Part shown: positions 1 through 6,837 of the stretch, piece by piece
Layout: every line of letters starts with the position of its first letter
Numbering within the stretch: the stretch's first letter is position 1
Assembly (NCBI RefSeq): GCF_000424185.1
Contig: NZ_AUJK01000004.1
Location: 1 to 64,000, forward strand
Source of the DNA: Prevotella sp. AGR2160
Lineage (GTDB): Bacteria > Bacteroidota > Bacteroidia > Bacteroidales > Bacteroidaceae
Length of the DNA stretch: 64,000 nt
Direction of reading: 5' to 3'
Position numbers and translations under genes: made by a program
Notes under the pieces: model-generated
The model's database searches: none
Told to the model about the DNA's origin: nothing
What the model saw: only the letters and a program-made list of their open reading frames with translations

Positions 1-138
1 GCTACTGTTGCGTTTCAGCTCTCTGGTAATGGTTGACGGACTGACTTTTATAGCAGCTGCTATATCTTTTTTCTTGGAATTGTTTGCAAGCAACATAGAA
101 ATTGCGTACCTTTGCTCTGAAGTCAAATGTTTGTACAT
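1..138 (-). CDS. IS30-family transposase, N-terminal fragment (runs off the window edge)
   Basis: Reading leftward from the ATG at 138 gives 46 codons without a stop to the window edge. The peptide starts MYKHLTSEQRYAISML and continues with an IAAAIKVSPSTITRELKRN stretch. This is the N-terminal helix-turn-helix of IS30-type transposases, which binds the element ends. A Bacteroidetes -7 box (complement of 147-154, TATATTTG) lies just upstream. Only the beginning of the protein is visible, so intactness cannot be judged. The element end must lie between about 150 and 330, because the radical-SAM gene that follows lacks its 5' part. I did not resolve the terminal inverted repeat. Confidence 0.8.
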   Translation of the reverse strand, partial: MYKHLTSEQRYAISMLLANNSKKKDIAAAIKVSPSTITRELKRNSS

Positions 139-163
139 AAGCAATGCAAATATATTTGATTTT

Positions 164-195
164 GGGGAGAAAGCGTTCTCCCCTTTTTCTTTTTA
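164..195 (+). terminator. Hairpin with T-tract beside the IS30 start
   Basis: GGGGAGAA (164-171) pairs with TTCTCCCC (176-183) across an AGCG loop, followed by a T-rich run. It has the shape of a rho-independent terminator reading rightward. It lies between the IS30 promoter and the truncated radical-SAM gene, so it may belong to the IS end. Confidence 0.5.
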
Positions 196-269
196 TCTGT
201 CATTGCCAGTTTTCTTAACCTATATCAAGTACAAGATATCTTGGGGGCTTCTCGCCCCCAGTCCCCTCG

Positions 270-1205
270 GTGTTTTATGGTATATATTTTTTCAATATAT
301 TCCTCAACTCCGATTGCACTTCTATCTTGAACTTGCAGAGATTTATCAAAAAGAATATATCACATCTCAGTATTGGCATCACCATTGACGGTACTCAGAA
401 AAAGCATGATTTAAATCGCATCTACAAAAAGATACGCCCAAATGAAGAGGAACGTGGGTCATATGCTGATGTTGTTAATAATATCCCCTTGTGGTTAAAA
501 GAATTCCCCGGAGTGGGCACAAAGGTCACAATTAGTAGTGCGGATATTCCTTATATAAAAGAGAGTGTATTGCATCTATATAGGCTTGGCATTCATGAAG
601 TAAATATCAACTGCGTGTTTGAGTACGTATGGCATGAAGGCGACGAAATACTGTTTGAAGACCAGTTGATGCAACTTGCAGATGCGATTATCGACGGTGG
701 TTACTATGAGAATTACGCTTGCTCGTTTTTTCAACAAAATATCGGGCATCCACTTAATCCTGTTACGGAGAACAACAATTGGTGCGGCGCCGGAATGATG
801 CTAAGTGTCGATGCAGAAGGTAATTTTTACCCTTGTACTCGCTTTGCTGCATACTCTTTGCGCTCAAAGAAACCTATTATTATTGGAAATGTATGGGATG
901 GAATTGATCTGAACAAACTTCGTCCATTTCTTACACTTGACCGTATGACTCAATCACCGGAGAAATGTAGAATTTGTGAAGTGGCCAGTGGGTGTGCATG
1001 GTGTCAAGGTGAAAACTATGATGCAGCAGACACTTCTACTATCTACCAACGATCTACAGCTATCTGTAAGATGCACAAAGCCCGTGTTCGTGCTAACAAT
1101 TATTATTGGAACAAGTTGGATAGAAAACTTGAGAAAGAGAACAAGAAAGTTTCTTCAGAAAGCACCTATCGTGCTCCGCAAAGCAACTTCGCTCAAAACT
1201 GTTAA
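270..1205 (+). pseudogene. Radical-SAM/SPASM peptide maturase, CXXX-repeat target family, 5'-truncated
   Basis: From about position 330 the frame reads FIKKNISHLSIGITIDGTQ, a core strand of the radical-SAM barrel. It continues to a C-terminal SPASM domain with the cysteine pattern NWCGAG...FYPC...CRIC...GCAWC...AIC, which would bind auxiliary 4Fe-4S clusters. The N-terminal part with the CxxxCxxC motif binding the SAM-cleaving cluster is absent: the first ~20 residues of the open frame look random and the IS30 edge lies just upstream. The family modifies ribosomal peptides with repeated Cys-x-x-x units. Without the radical-SAM core this copy should be inactive. It ends 3 bp before the next gene, so it led the operon. 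I chose the family from the whole locus, not from a search. Confidence 0.7.
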
Positions 1206-1208
1206 ACC

Positions 1209-2159
1209 ATGTTGCAATATATAGTTATTCTTCTTGATGATACAAGTACTTCTTTCTGTCATTATTCTGTGGATAAGACAGGACAGAAACTTATGCCAAT
1301 AGAAACCCTGCGAAAAGGTATTTTATTCGCTATGAAAGAGAACCTTTCCGTACAGTTTGTCTATCCATCGTATAAACTGCCTGAAGAATATTTGGGGGCA
1401 ATTGATGAGGTAGATCATTTCAATATCATGCCAGCATCAATTGCGAAAAATGATGCTGATGCAATTGTTGTGGATGGATGGGAATTTAATGAGAAGGTGA
1501 CTTTTCATATACCTTTGATTATACGGACAGGCAAAGTTTCTCTCTTTCAACATGCCGACAAGTTGAAAGAAGCATTGAAACATTCTATGAGGATTGATGT
1601 CGTGATAACGGATGTCGATACTTTCAAAGAAGAGGATTTCAAACGGTATGAAAGTATTTTGAATGATTTTGCTGATGCTGTTGAGCAAATGTATGTAGAA
1701 GGGCTCTCACCACAACTGAATATTCTTACCGATCGAATGATGCTCCGTAAGATGAATAACTGTGGTGCCGGAGACACTACTATAACACTTGCGCCCAACG
1801 GCAAGTTCTACATCTGCCCGGCTTTCTACTATGAGGATAAAGAAGACAAAGTCGGAGATTTAATAGAAGGCCTTGATATAAAGAATAAACAGCTCTATAA
1901 GTTGGAATATGCTCCTATATGTCGTCATTGTGATGCATGGCAGTGTAAACGGTGCGTTTGGCTCAATAGGAAAACGACGCTGGAAGTTAACACGCCATCC
2001 CATGAGCAATGTGTGGTAGCGCATATAGAAAGAAATGCATCAAGAAAATTGCTTAGCAGTATACGTCAGCATGGTACCTTCTTGCCAGAGTTCGGAGAGA
2101 TATGTGAAATAGATTACCTCGATCCGTTTGATAATAAAAGAAATTGGCAAAATAATTAA
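1209..2159 (+). CDS. CXXX-repeat peptide maturase partner, SPASM-type
   Basis: This 316-residue protein begins MLQYIVILLDDTSTSFCHYS. It carries a SPASM-like C-terminal half: NNCGAGDTTITLAPNGKFYIC, then CRHCDAWQCKRC, then EQCVVAH near the end. No CxxxCxxC radical-SAM motif is visible in the N-terminal half, so it looks like a non-catalytic or accessory maturase with auxiliary cluster sites. In known CXXX-repeat systems a protein of this kind sits beside the radical-SAM enzyme and is thought to help modify the precursor. It follows the truncated radical-SAM gene by 3 bp. No Cys-x-x-x repeat precursor is visible in the window; it may lie beyond the left edge or be lost. Confidence 0.65.
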   Translation: MLQYIVILLDDTSTSFCHYSVDKTGQKLMPIETLRKGILFAMKENLSVQFVYPSYKLPEEYLGAIDEVDHFNIMPASIAKNDADAIVVDGWEFNEKVTFHIPLIIRTGKVSLFQHADKLKEALKHSMRIDVVITDVDTFKEEDFKRYESILNDFADAVEQMYVEGLSPQLNILTDRMMLRKMNNCGAGDTTITLAPNGKFYICPAFYYEDKEDKVGDLIEGLDIKNKQLYKLEYAPICRHCDAWQCKRCVWLNRKTTLEVNTPSHEQCVVAHIERNASRKLLSSIRQHGTFLPEFGEICEIDYLDPFDNKRNWQNN

Positions 2160-2167
2160 TAAAGTGT

Positions 2168-2725
2168 ATGAAAGTCAACTATTTCGGTATTATAACCGCA
2201 GTGGTCTGTGTAGCTCTCACGATGATCTGTGGATCATGTGAAGATAAACAGGCACGTGAAAAGATAGCTCAATTAGAGAAAGACAAGGCCCAGCTTGAGG
2301 TGCAAAAGGCAAAATTGGAAAAGGCAAATAAAGAAGCCGAGCAGGTGAAGCCTAATTTTGACGGTGTAGGTATGGTTGCTGAGACACGTCGAGAAGCTTC
2401 GTCACTATCTAATCGCTATTCTGCCAATACGCAAACAACACCTCAGCCATCTACACCTCAATGGGAAAAGTACGGCAATGTTGAACTTTAGACTTATACA
2501 GAAGTAGATCCGTTATTCCATAGTAAAGGATATCAGTTAAAATGTACAGGTGAAGGTACTGTATATGTTTGCCATACGGAGTATGGTGATAATTATGAAC
2601 TCCGGTATGTTAATAACGGGCGGCACTACTCTTACCATGTATCAAGAGGTAACTTCACCGTTGAAACTGATGATGGTATAATGCAATTTAATGCACATGC
2701 AGGAGCTCACTATTTTGACATGTAA
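2168..2725 (+). pseudogene. Putative lipoprotein with coiled coil, interrupted by an in-frame TAG
   Basis: The frame opens with a signal peptide (MKVNYFGIITAVVCVALTMI, then CGSC, a weak lipobox). A charged coiled coil follows at residues ~27-60 (repeats such as KAQLEVQKAKLEKANKEAE), then a Thr/Pro/Gln-rich linker. A TAG at 2489-2491 ends it at 107 residues. The same frame continues for 77 more sense codons (TYTEVDPLFHSKGYQLKCTG, then a Tyr-rich domain ending AGAHYFDM) to TAA at 2723-2725, 18 bp before the next gene. One CAG-to-TAG change would explain it. Read through, it would be a ~185-residue lipoprotein. TAG is an ordinary stop elsewhere in the window, so a nonsense mutation is the simplest reading. 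Function unknown. Confidence 0.6.
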
Positions 2726-2743
2726 AATTTAACAAATTAAAAT

Positions 2744-3019
2744 ATGAGAAAGAAAGTTGGACAGGTTTCTGAATCTGAGAAACTGCAGATTCAGCAACTT
2801 TTCGAGCGGCGTAATGGCTTAGCTGAACTAGCGAAAATAGTTACGGCCGACAATGATGAGTTATATAATAAACTCGTGAAGGACATGGGTGAAACCAGTA
2901 GCAAGTTTCAACAATGGTGGGACGATACAAGTAGTAAATATAACTGGGAATCGTCTCAGAATGGCCATTGGGAAATAGACTTCAACACAAATAATATTTA
3001 TCTCGTAACGGAGGAGTAA
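2744..3019 (+). CDS. Small CXXX-repeat modification-system protein
   Basis: This 91-residue acidic protein has neither membrane segment nor cysteine. The N-terminal half is helical (SESEKLQIQQLFERRNGLAE). The middle has a WWDDTSSKYNW segment and the end a short strand pattern, HWEIDFNTNNIYLV. Its size, composition and position after the SPASM maturase fit the small associated protein of CXXX-repeat peptide systems, possibly a precursor-handling factor. I recognise it by context and general form only. Its TAA overlaps the first base of the tatA start (TAATG), indicating translational coupling with the Tat genes. Confidence 0.5.
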   Translation: MRKKVGQVSESEKLQIQQLFERRNGLAELAKIVTADNDELYNKLVKDMGETSSKFQQWWDDTSSKYNWESSQNGHWEIDFNTNNIYLVTEE

Positions 3020-3300
3020 TGATGTTTTTAAACCAACTGTTAATGATCGGCACATCAGAATTGCTTCTTGTAGCCGGTATAGCACTATTGCTTTTTGGAG
3101 GTAAAAAACTTCCAGAAATGATGAAGGGGTTAGGAGAAGGCGTTCGGAGTTTCAAGGACGCAGTTAATGGAAATTCGTCAGAACAAGCTAGACAACCAGT
3201 ATCAAAGAACAAAGAGGAGGAATCTGCGACTGGTTCAAAAGGAGCAGACTATAAAGAAGACTCCAACCATATAAAGGATGAAGAAAGAAAACAAGAATGA
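3019..3300 (+). CDS. tatA: Sec-independent translocase subunit TatA
   Basis: TatA forms the pore-like component of the twin-arginine pathway, which exports folded proteins. One N-terminal membrane helix (about residues 10-27, TSELLLVAGIALLLFGG) is followed by the TatA hallmark FGGKKLPEMMKGLGEGVRSF amphipathic helix and a charged, low-complexity tail. The 93-residue length is normal. Translation could start at the ATG at 3019 (overlapping the previous stop) or at 3022. The 3' end overlaps tatC by 23 bp. Being translationally coupled to a peptide-maturation locus, rather than sitting in a housekeeping locus, suggests this Tat pair serves that system. Confidence 0.9.
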   Translation: MMFLNQLLMIGTSELLLVAGIALLLFGGKKLPEMMKGLGEGVRSFKDAVNGNSSEQARQPVSKNKEEESATGSKGADYKEDSNHIKDEERKQE

Positions 3301-4087
3301 TAAACTCATGACATTTGGCGGGCATCTTGAGGTGCTGCGTCAAATGTTGTTTCGCATTATCGGAATAACGACAATATTAATGGTCGTTATTTTCTATTTT
3401 AAGGCGGAGACTTGGAATATCTTATTGTGGCCCACTAATTCTGATTTTATCCTTTATCAGGTATTACAGCATTGGATTGACGAAGCGGGAATAAACATGA
3501 CTGTAAATAACTTCCATGTAGACATGATAAGTACTGATCTCTCTTCACAATTCATGACACATGTATCAACATCTCTTTATATAGCTCTTGTATTGGCTTC
3601 TCCCTACATAGTCTTTGAAATATATTCTTTTATATCGCCTGCTCTTTATGACAATGAACGTAAAGGATCGAAGATTACGTTGATAGCCGTCTATATTCTA
3701 TTCTTTATAGGCTTAGCTGTCAATTATTTCATTATTCTGCCATTGTCGTTCCGATTTTTAGGAACATATCAAGTCGCCCCAAGCATCAAGATAAATATTA
3801 CACTTGATAGCTACATCTCGATGTTTCTTTCGCTGTCATTAATCATGGGGTTGATTTTTCAGATGCCTGTATTATCGTATTTCATGGCAAAGTTTGGACT
3901 TATCAAATCATCTTTCCTCACTAAATACCGACGCCATGCTATTGTCTTGATTGTACTGCTATCGGCAATAATCACGCCTCCTGATCTATTCTCTTGTATA
4001 GTGGTTTCCATCCCCCTCTATGCTCTTTTCGAGATTAGTATTCAGGTAACAAAAAAAGTAGAAGTTAAAGATGAACAGAATCACTAA
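3278..4087 (+). CDS. tatC: Sec-independent translocase subunit TatC
   Basis: TatC is the twin-arginine signal receptor of the inner membrane. The 269-residue protein begins with the conserved cytoplasmic motif TFGGHLEVLRQ (compare FxxHLxELR) and has about six membrane segments, including LYIALVLASPYIVFEIYSF and a last pair around IVLIVLLSAIITPPDLFS. The ITPPD motif is typical. ATG at 3278 has an AAAGG ribosome site just upstream and lies inside tatA. No tatB is seen, which is common in Bacteroidetes where TatA-like proteins serve both roles. The gene is complete. Its end overlaps a small ORF by 17 bp. Confidence 0.92.
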   Translation: MKKENKNDKLMTFGGHLEVLRQMLFRIIGITTILMVVIFYFKAETWNILLWPTNSDFILYQVLQHWIDEAGINMTVNNFHVDMISTDLSSQFMTHVSTSLYIALVLASPYIVFEIYSFISPALYDNERKGSKITLIAVYILFFIGLAVNYFIILPLSFRFLGTYQVAPSIKINITLDSYISMFLSLSLIMGLIFQMPVLSYFMAKFGLIKSSFLTKYRRHAIVLIVLLSAIITPPDLFSCIVVSIPLYALFEISIQVTKKVEVKDEQNH

Positions 4088-4226
4088 AAGCTGGCTGGTG
4101 ATTGCTGACATCTTAGTTTTCCTCGTTCTTACAAAAACGTTAGAAGACCTCAGAGATATTTGGAACGTCGATTACTTGGAATGGAAAGGGCCATTATCTT
4201 CTTGCCAAATTTGCGCTCGTCGGTGA
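4071..4226 (+). CDS. Small membrane-anchored ORF, probably a truncated gene
   Basis: ATG at 4071 overlaps the end of tatC by 17 bp in another frame and opens 51 codons. The peptide starts MNRITKSWLVIADILVFLVL (one hydrophobic segment), followed by TKTLEDLRDIWNVDYLEW. The overlap suggests it was the next gene of the tat operon. The C-terminus (GPLSSCQICARR) looks like an accidental extension into unrelated DNA, so the gene was probably cut at about 4190. Function unknown. Confidence 0.4.
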   Translation: MNRITKSWLVIADILVFLVLTKTLEDLRDIWNVDYLEWKGPLSSCQICARR

Positions 4227-4644
4227 AGCCATTATGCTTGCTATGAGCTATGAGGACGACCACGCCGGAAATAACTTTCATAAGAACCATAAAATTCCCT
4301 GTTTGACAGATCAGGATTCAGTCCCATACATCGTCCCATACATTCGGACTGGTTGGTGGTCGGCGAACGACAACAAGGGTTGCACCTTACTAGTGAGGAC
4401 ATTCCTTTGTCGTCATCCTTAAGCCTCACGAACTGCGATATTTGTTTTCCCAATGTTTTCCCACTACCCAAACTTTCCCAAAGTTGATGGACAATGATTT
4501 CCTATGATAGCGTGGAGGAAGATGAAAAAGCGGTGATACTTCACTGCGTATCATGGCGTTTTCAAATGGGGACTGTTTTCCCATTGTTTTCCCATATAAA
4601 AAATTAAGGAGCTACGTTTTGAACGTAGCTCCTTGATTTTCAGT
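4227..4644. other. Non-coding junction: likely right end of an upstream element
   Basis: No convincing gene lies here. Two paired motifs of the form GTTTTCCCA-n-GTTTTCCCA occur (4449-4469 and 4570-4592). A perfect hairpin (about 4611-4634; arms GGAGCTACGTT / GAACGTAGCTCC) follows, and then the 45-bp att repeat. The right end of the downstream element shows the same order: paired GTTTTCGCA motifs, hairpin, att. I infer that this stretch is the right end of a second, related element. Confidence 0.45.
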
Positions 4645-4689
4645 GTAGCGGGGGTGGGCCACGATCCCACGACCTCCGGATTATGAATC
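4645..4689. other. attL: 45-bp direct repeat (tRNA 3' segment)
   Basis: Bases 4645-4689 are identical to 21896-21940, where they form the 3' part of a complete tRNA gene. Past the repeat the left copy diverges at once, so it is only a tRNA fragment. A tyrosine-recombinase gene begins 217 bp to the right. This is the signature of site-specific integration into a tRNA 3' end. Confidence 0.9.
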
Positions 4690-4727
4690 TGAAAAATTAA
4701 GTTTTATTGATATTTAACGATTAGTTA

Positions 4728-4759
4728 TTTGGTTGATATTCAATAATTTAGTAACTTTG
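4728..4759 (+). promoter_or_regulatory. Integrase promoter
   Basis: TTTG (4728-4731), a 20-nt spacer and TAACTTTG (4752-4759) match the Bacteroidetes primary-sigma consensus. The predicted transcript starts near 4766, about 140 nt before the integrase ATG. The leader contains the paired GTTTTCGCA motif (4805-4835) that recurs at the right end of the element. Confidence 0.65.
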
Positions 4760-4906
4760 CGATAGTTGATGAGACTCCAAAATACCCCAAAACTCAACCT
4801 ATTTGGTTTTCGCATAGTTTTCGCGTCTATGAAAATGGGGCAAAATAGTCCGAATCTCTGCGTGTTTTCGCAGAAAGTATAAAAATAATTTAAAACGTAA
4901 AGATAT

Positions 4907-6703
4907 ATGGCAACACTCGCTACCTCTTTTATGACTGGCAGAGAGCGCAACTGTACCTATTCAATCGTTCTCGATAAGCGGTCAAACCGCACGCGGACGA
5001 ATGAATTTCCACTTTCTGTCCGTTTTACGATTGACAAGAAGTCAATCTATCTGCCAATAGGCGGCAGTTATACTCCGCAATATTTTTCAGATGTAACAAA
5101 TGCTAAAAAGAGCCGTTCGGCCAAATATACAGACCAACAACAATGGGCTGTAATCATTGAAAAATATAAGACAATTCTGTCTGGTCTGAATCGTGGACAT
5201 GACCTTACGCTTGAACAAATCAAGACCTCCATTTCTGGCAAGAGTGACAACGATGAGATCTCCTTTGTCGGTATATGGGAGCAGATTATCGAACGTCTGA
5301 ACAAGGAAGGTCGGTTCACCACAGCAGAGTCGTATACTTGTGCTCTGCGTTCTTTCAGTAAGATACTATGGAACACCCCCGTAATCGGATTCAAGATCAA
5401 CTCTGAAACCTTGCAGAAATGGAGTGATGGGATGAGGAACGGCGTGGAAGACAAAAAAGGGAAGACAATCGGCAAGATAGCCGATGCGACCCGTGGTATC
5501 TATCTCCGTACTGCCCGTGTGGTATGGAACGAGTGTGTCAGGCTTGGCTATTTGTCAAATGCTGAATACCCTTTCTCCAACAGAAAAGCCCTTGGTCTGG
5601 TCAACATCCCGAAAGGGGCAACACGCAAAGATCGATTTCTTAATGTGGAGCAGATGACCGAGCTCTACTATATCTTCCGAGACCATAAGTATCCGGACGC
5701 ATGGGGAAAGGTCTATACGGAGAAGGCGCATCAGTCACTTGGCCTTTTCCTCGTACAATATCTCTGCAATGGCTTCAACCTTGCCGATGCAGCCCAACTC
5801 ACGTATAACAACTTCTACTTTCAGTCACAAGGAAAGGCTTTTTTGTTTAACCGTAAAAAGACCGCTGGGAGAAGTGAGAACGGTGCGGAGGTTATCATTC
5901 CCATCATCGAGCCACTGCGTTATATTCTGCATGACATTGCCGCAACACCGGAGATGGACAAGGCTGTCTTTCCTTGGATTCTGAATGGGGCCACTGACGA
6001 GAAAACAGTTCGGCGGCTGACCTCACAGGAGAACTCTAATGTGAAGGATCGTGTGATAAGGATCTGCGACGAGTGCCTTCACTGGGATATTCGCCCCAGT
6101 GGAACGTGGTGCCGCCATTCTTTCGCTACGAACCTTCGTAATGCAGGTGTTGAGATGAACTACATCTCTGAGAGTATGGGACACTCTATGCCCGATCATT
6201 CGGTGACGGAACTCTACATTGAGCATTACCCATTGGCGAAGCAGATGGAATACAATTCTCTGTTGTTGGACATCAAGAGTAATACCGAACAACGAAAGCA
6301 GAAGATTCTGAACTGCCTTTCGACACTACCGCTGGAAGAGCTTGAAGAGATCATGCGCGAGCGTCAGGCACGCCTGAAGGCAGCACTGTCATTTCGTGAC
6401 CGCAACTGCACTTTTTCGCTCACACTTGACAAGCGGACGAACAGGAAGAATCCCGAGAATTATCCATTGTCAGTGCGGTTTACCATAGACCGTAAGTCGA
6501 TTTACCATCATGTCGGCAGAGAATACAGTCAAGCAGAATATGAACAAATTCGCGATGCTAAGGAAGGTGATGCACATTATGAGGAACGCCGACACTGGGG
6601 AGAACTGATGGATCAGTATGAGAACTTAATCAGAGAAACGGTTAAAGGCCATGCGCTCACTTTGGATGTCATCAAGAGTAGATTAAACATTAAAGCAGAT
6701 TGA
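4907..6703 (+). CDS. Tyrosine recombinase/integrase with duplicated arm-binding domain
   Basis: This 598-residue protein should catalyse integration and excision at the tRNA att site. Order: N-terminal arm-binding domain (residues 12-113, RERNCTYSIVLDKRSNR), core-binding SAM-like domain (~120-235), catalytic domain (~240-460). Catalytic signs: Lys in NRKKTAGRSE, Arg in TWCRHSFATNL, His in SMGHS, nucleophile Tyr in VTELYIEHY. The usual first Arg is replaced in CNGFNLADAAQL, as is known for CTnDOT-type integrases. The oddity is residues 497-598 (RDRNCTFSLTLDKRTNR onward), which repeat the N-terminal arm-binding domain and end just after it. This suggests fusion to the start of a second integrase gene. 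Usual length is 400-480. Confidence 0.85.
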   Translation: MATLATSFMTGRERNCTYSIVLDKRSNRTRTNEFPLSVRFTIDKKSIYLPIGGSYTPQYFSDVTNAKKSRSAKYTDQQQWAVIIEKYKTILSGLNRGHDLTLEQIKTSISGKSDNDEISFVGIWEQIIERLNKEGRFTTAESYTCALRSFSKILWNTPVIGFKINSETLQKWSDGMRNGVEDKKGKTIGKIADATRGIYLRTARVVWNECVRLGYLSNAEYPFSNRKALGLVNIPKGATRKDRFLNVEQMTELYYIFRDHKYPDAWGKVYTEKAHQSLGLFLVQYLCNGFNLADAAQLTYNNFYFQSQGKAFLFNRKKTAGRSENGAEVIIPIIEPLRYILHDIAATPEMDKAVFPWILNGATDEKTVRRLTSQENSNVKDRVIRICDECLHWDIRPSGTWCRHSFATNLRNAGVEMNYISESMGHSMPDHSVTELYIEHYPLAKQMEYNSLLLDIKSNTEQRKQKILNCLSTLPLEELEEIMRERQARLKAALSFRDRNCTFSLTLDKRTNRKNPENYPLSVRFTIDRKSIYHHVGREYSQAEYEQIRDAKEGDAHYEERRHWGELMDQYENLIRETVKGHALTLDVIKSRLNIKAD

Positions 6704-6793
6704 GTAACAAGCAAATTGAAGTGAAGATGAACAAGATTTTTATTCCGCCGTGACGCAATAGAACGAAGATGAAATCGTTATAATAATACTTCC

Positions 6794-6816
6794 AAAGGTG
6801 GCCAGTGGCCACCTTT
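6794..6816. repeat. Perfect 11-bp inverted repeat upstream of the Fic gene
   Basis: Arm AAAGGTGGCCA (6794-6804) is exactly complementary to TGGCCACCTTT (6806-6816), with one base between. It lies 22 bp before the Fic ATG. It could end integrase transcription, act as an operator, or be a relative of the GC-rich palindrome at 28706-28730. Confidence 0.5.
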
Positions 6817-6837
6817 AACCGGTAACATTTCGAAAAT

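Noticed and set aside
2489-2491. Genome-wide TAG reassignment, as in some phages of Bacteroidetes
   Set aside because: TAG ends other complete genes in this window (M23 gene at 34818, HTCS at 57426), so only a local mutation or occasional readthrough is credible.
4234-4422. 62-codon frame in the junction left of attL
   Set aside because: No family resemblance and no ribosome site; it lies in a rearranged, element-end region.
4645-4700. A second tRNA gene at the left repeat
   Set aside because: Only the 3' 45 bases are present; the D arm and 5' acceptor strand are missing.
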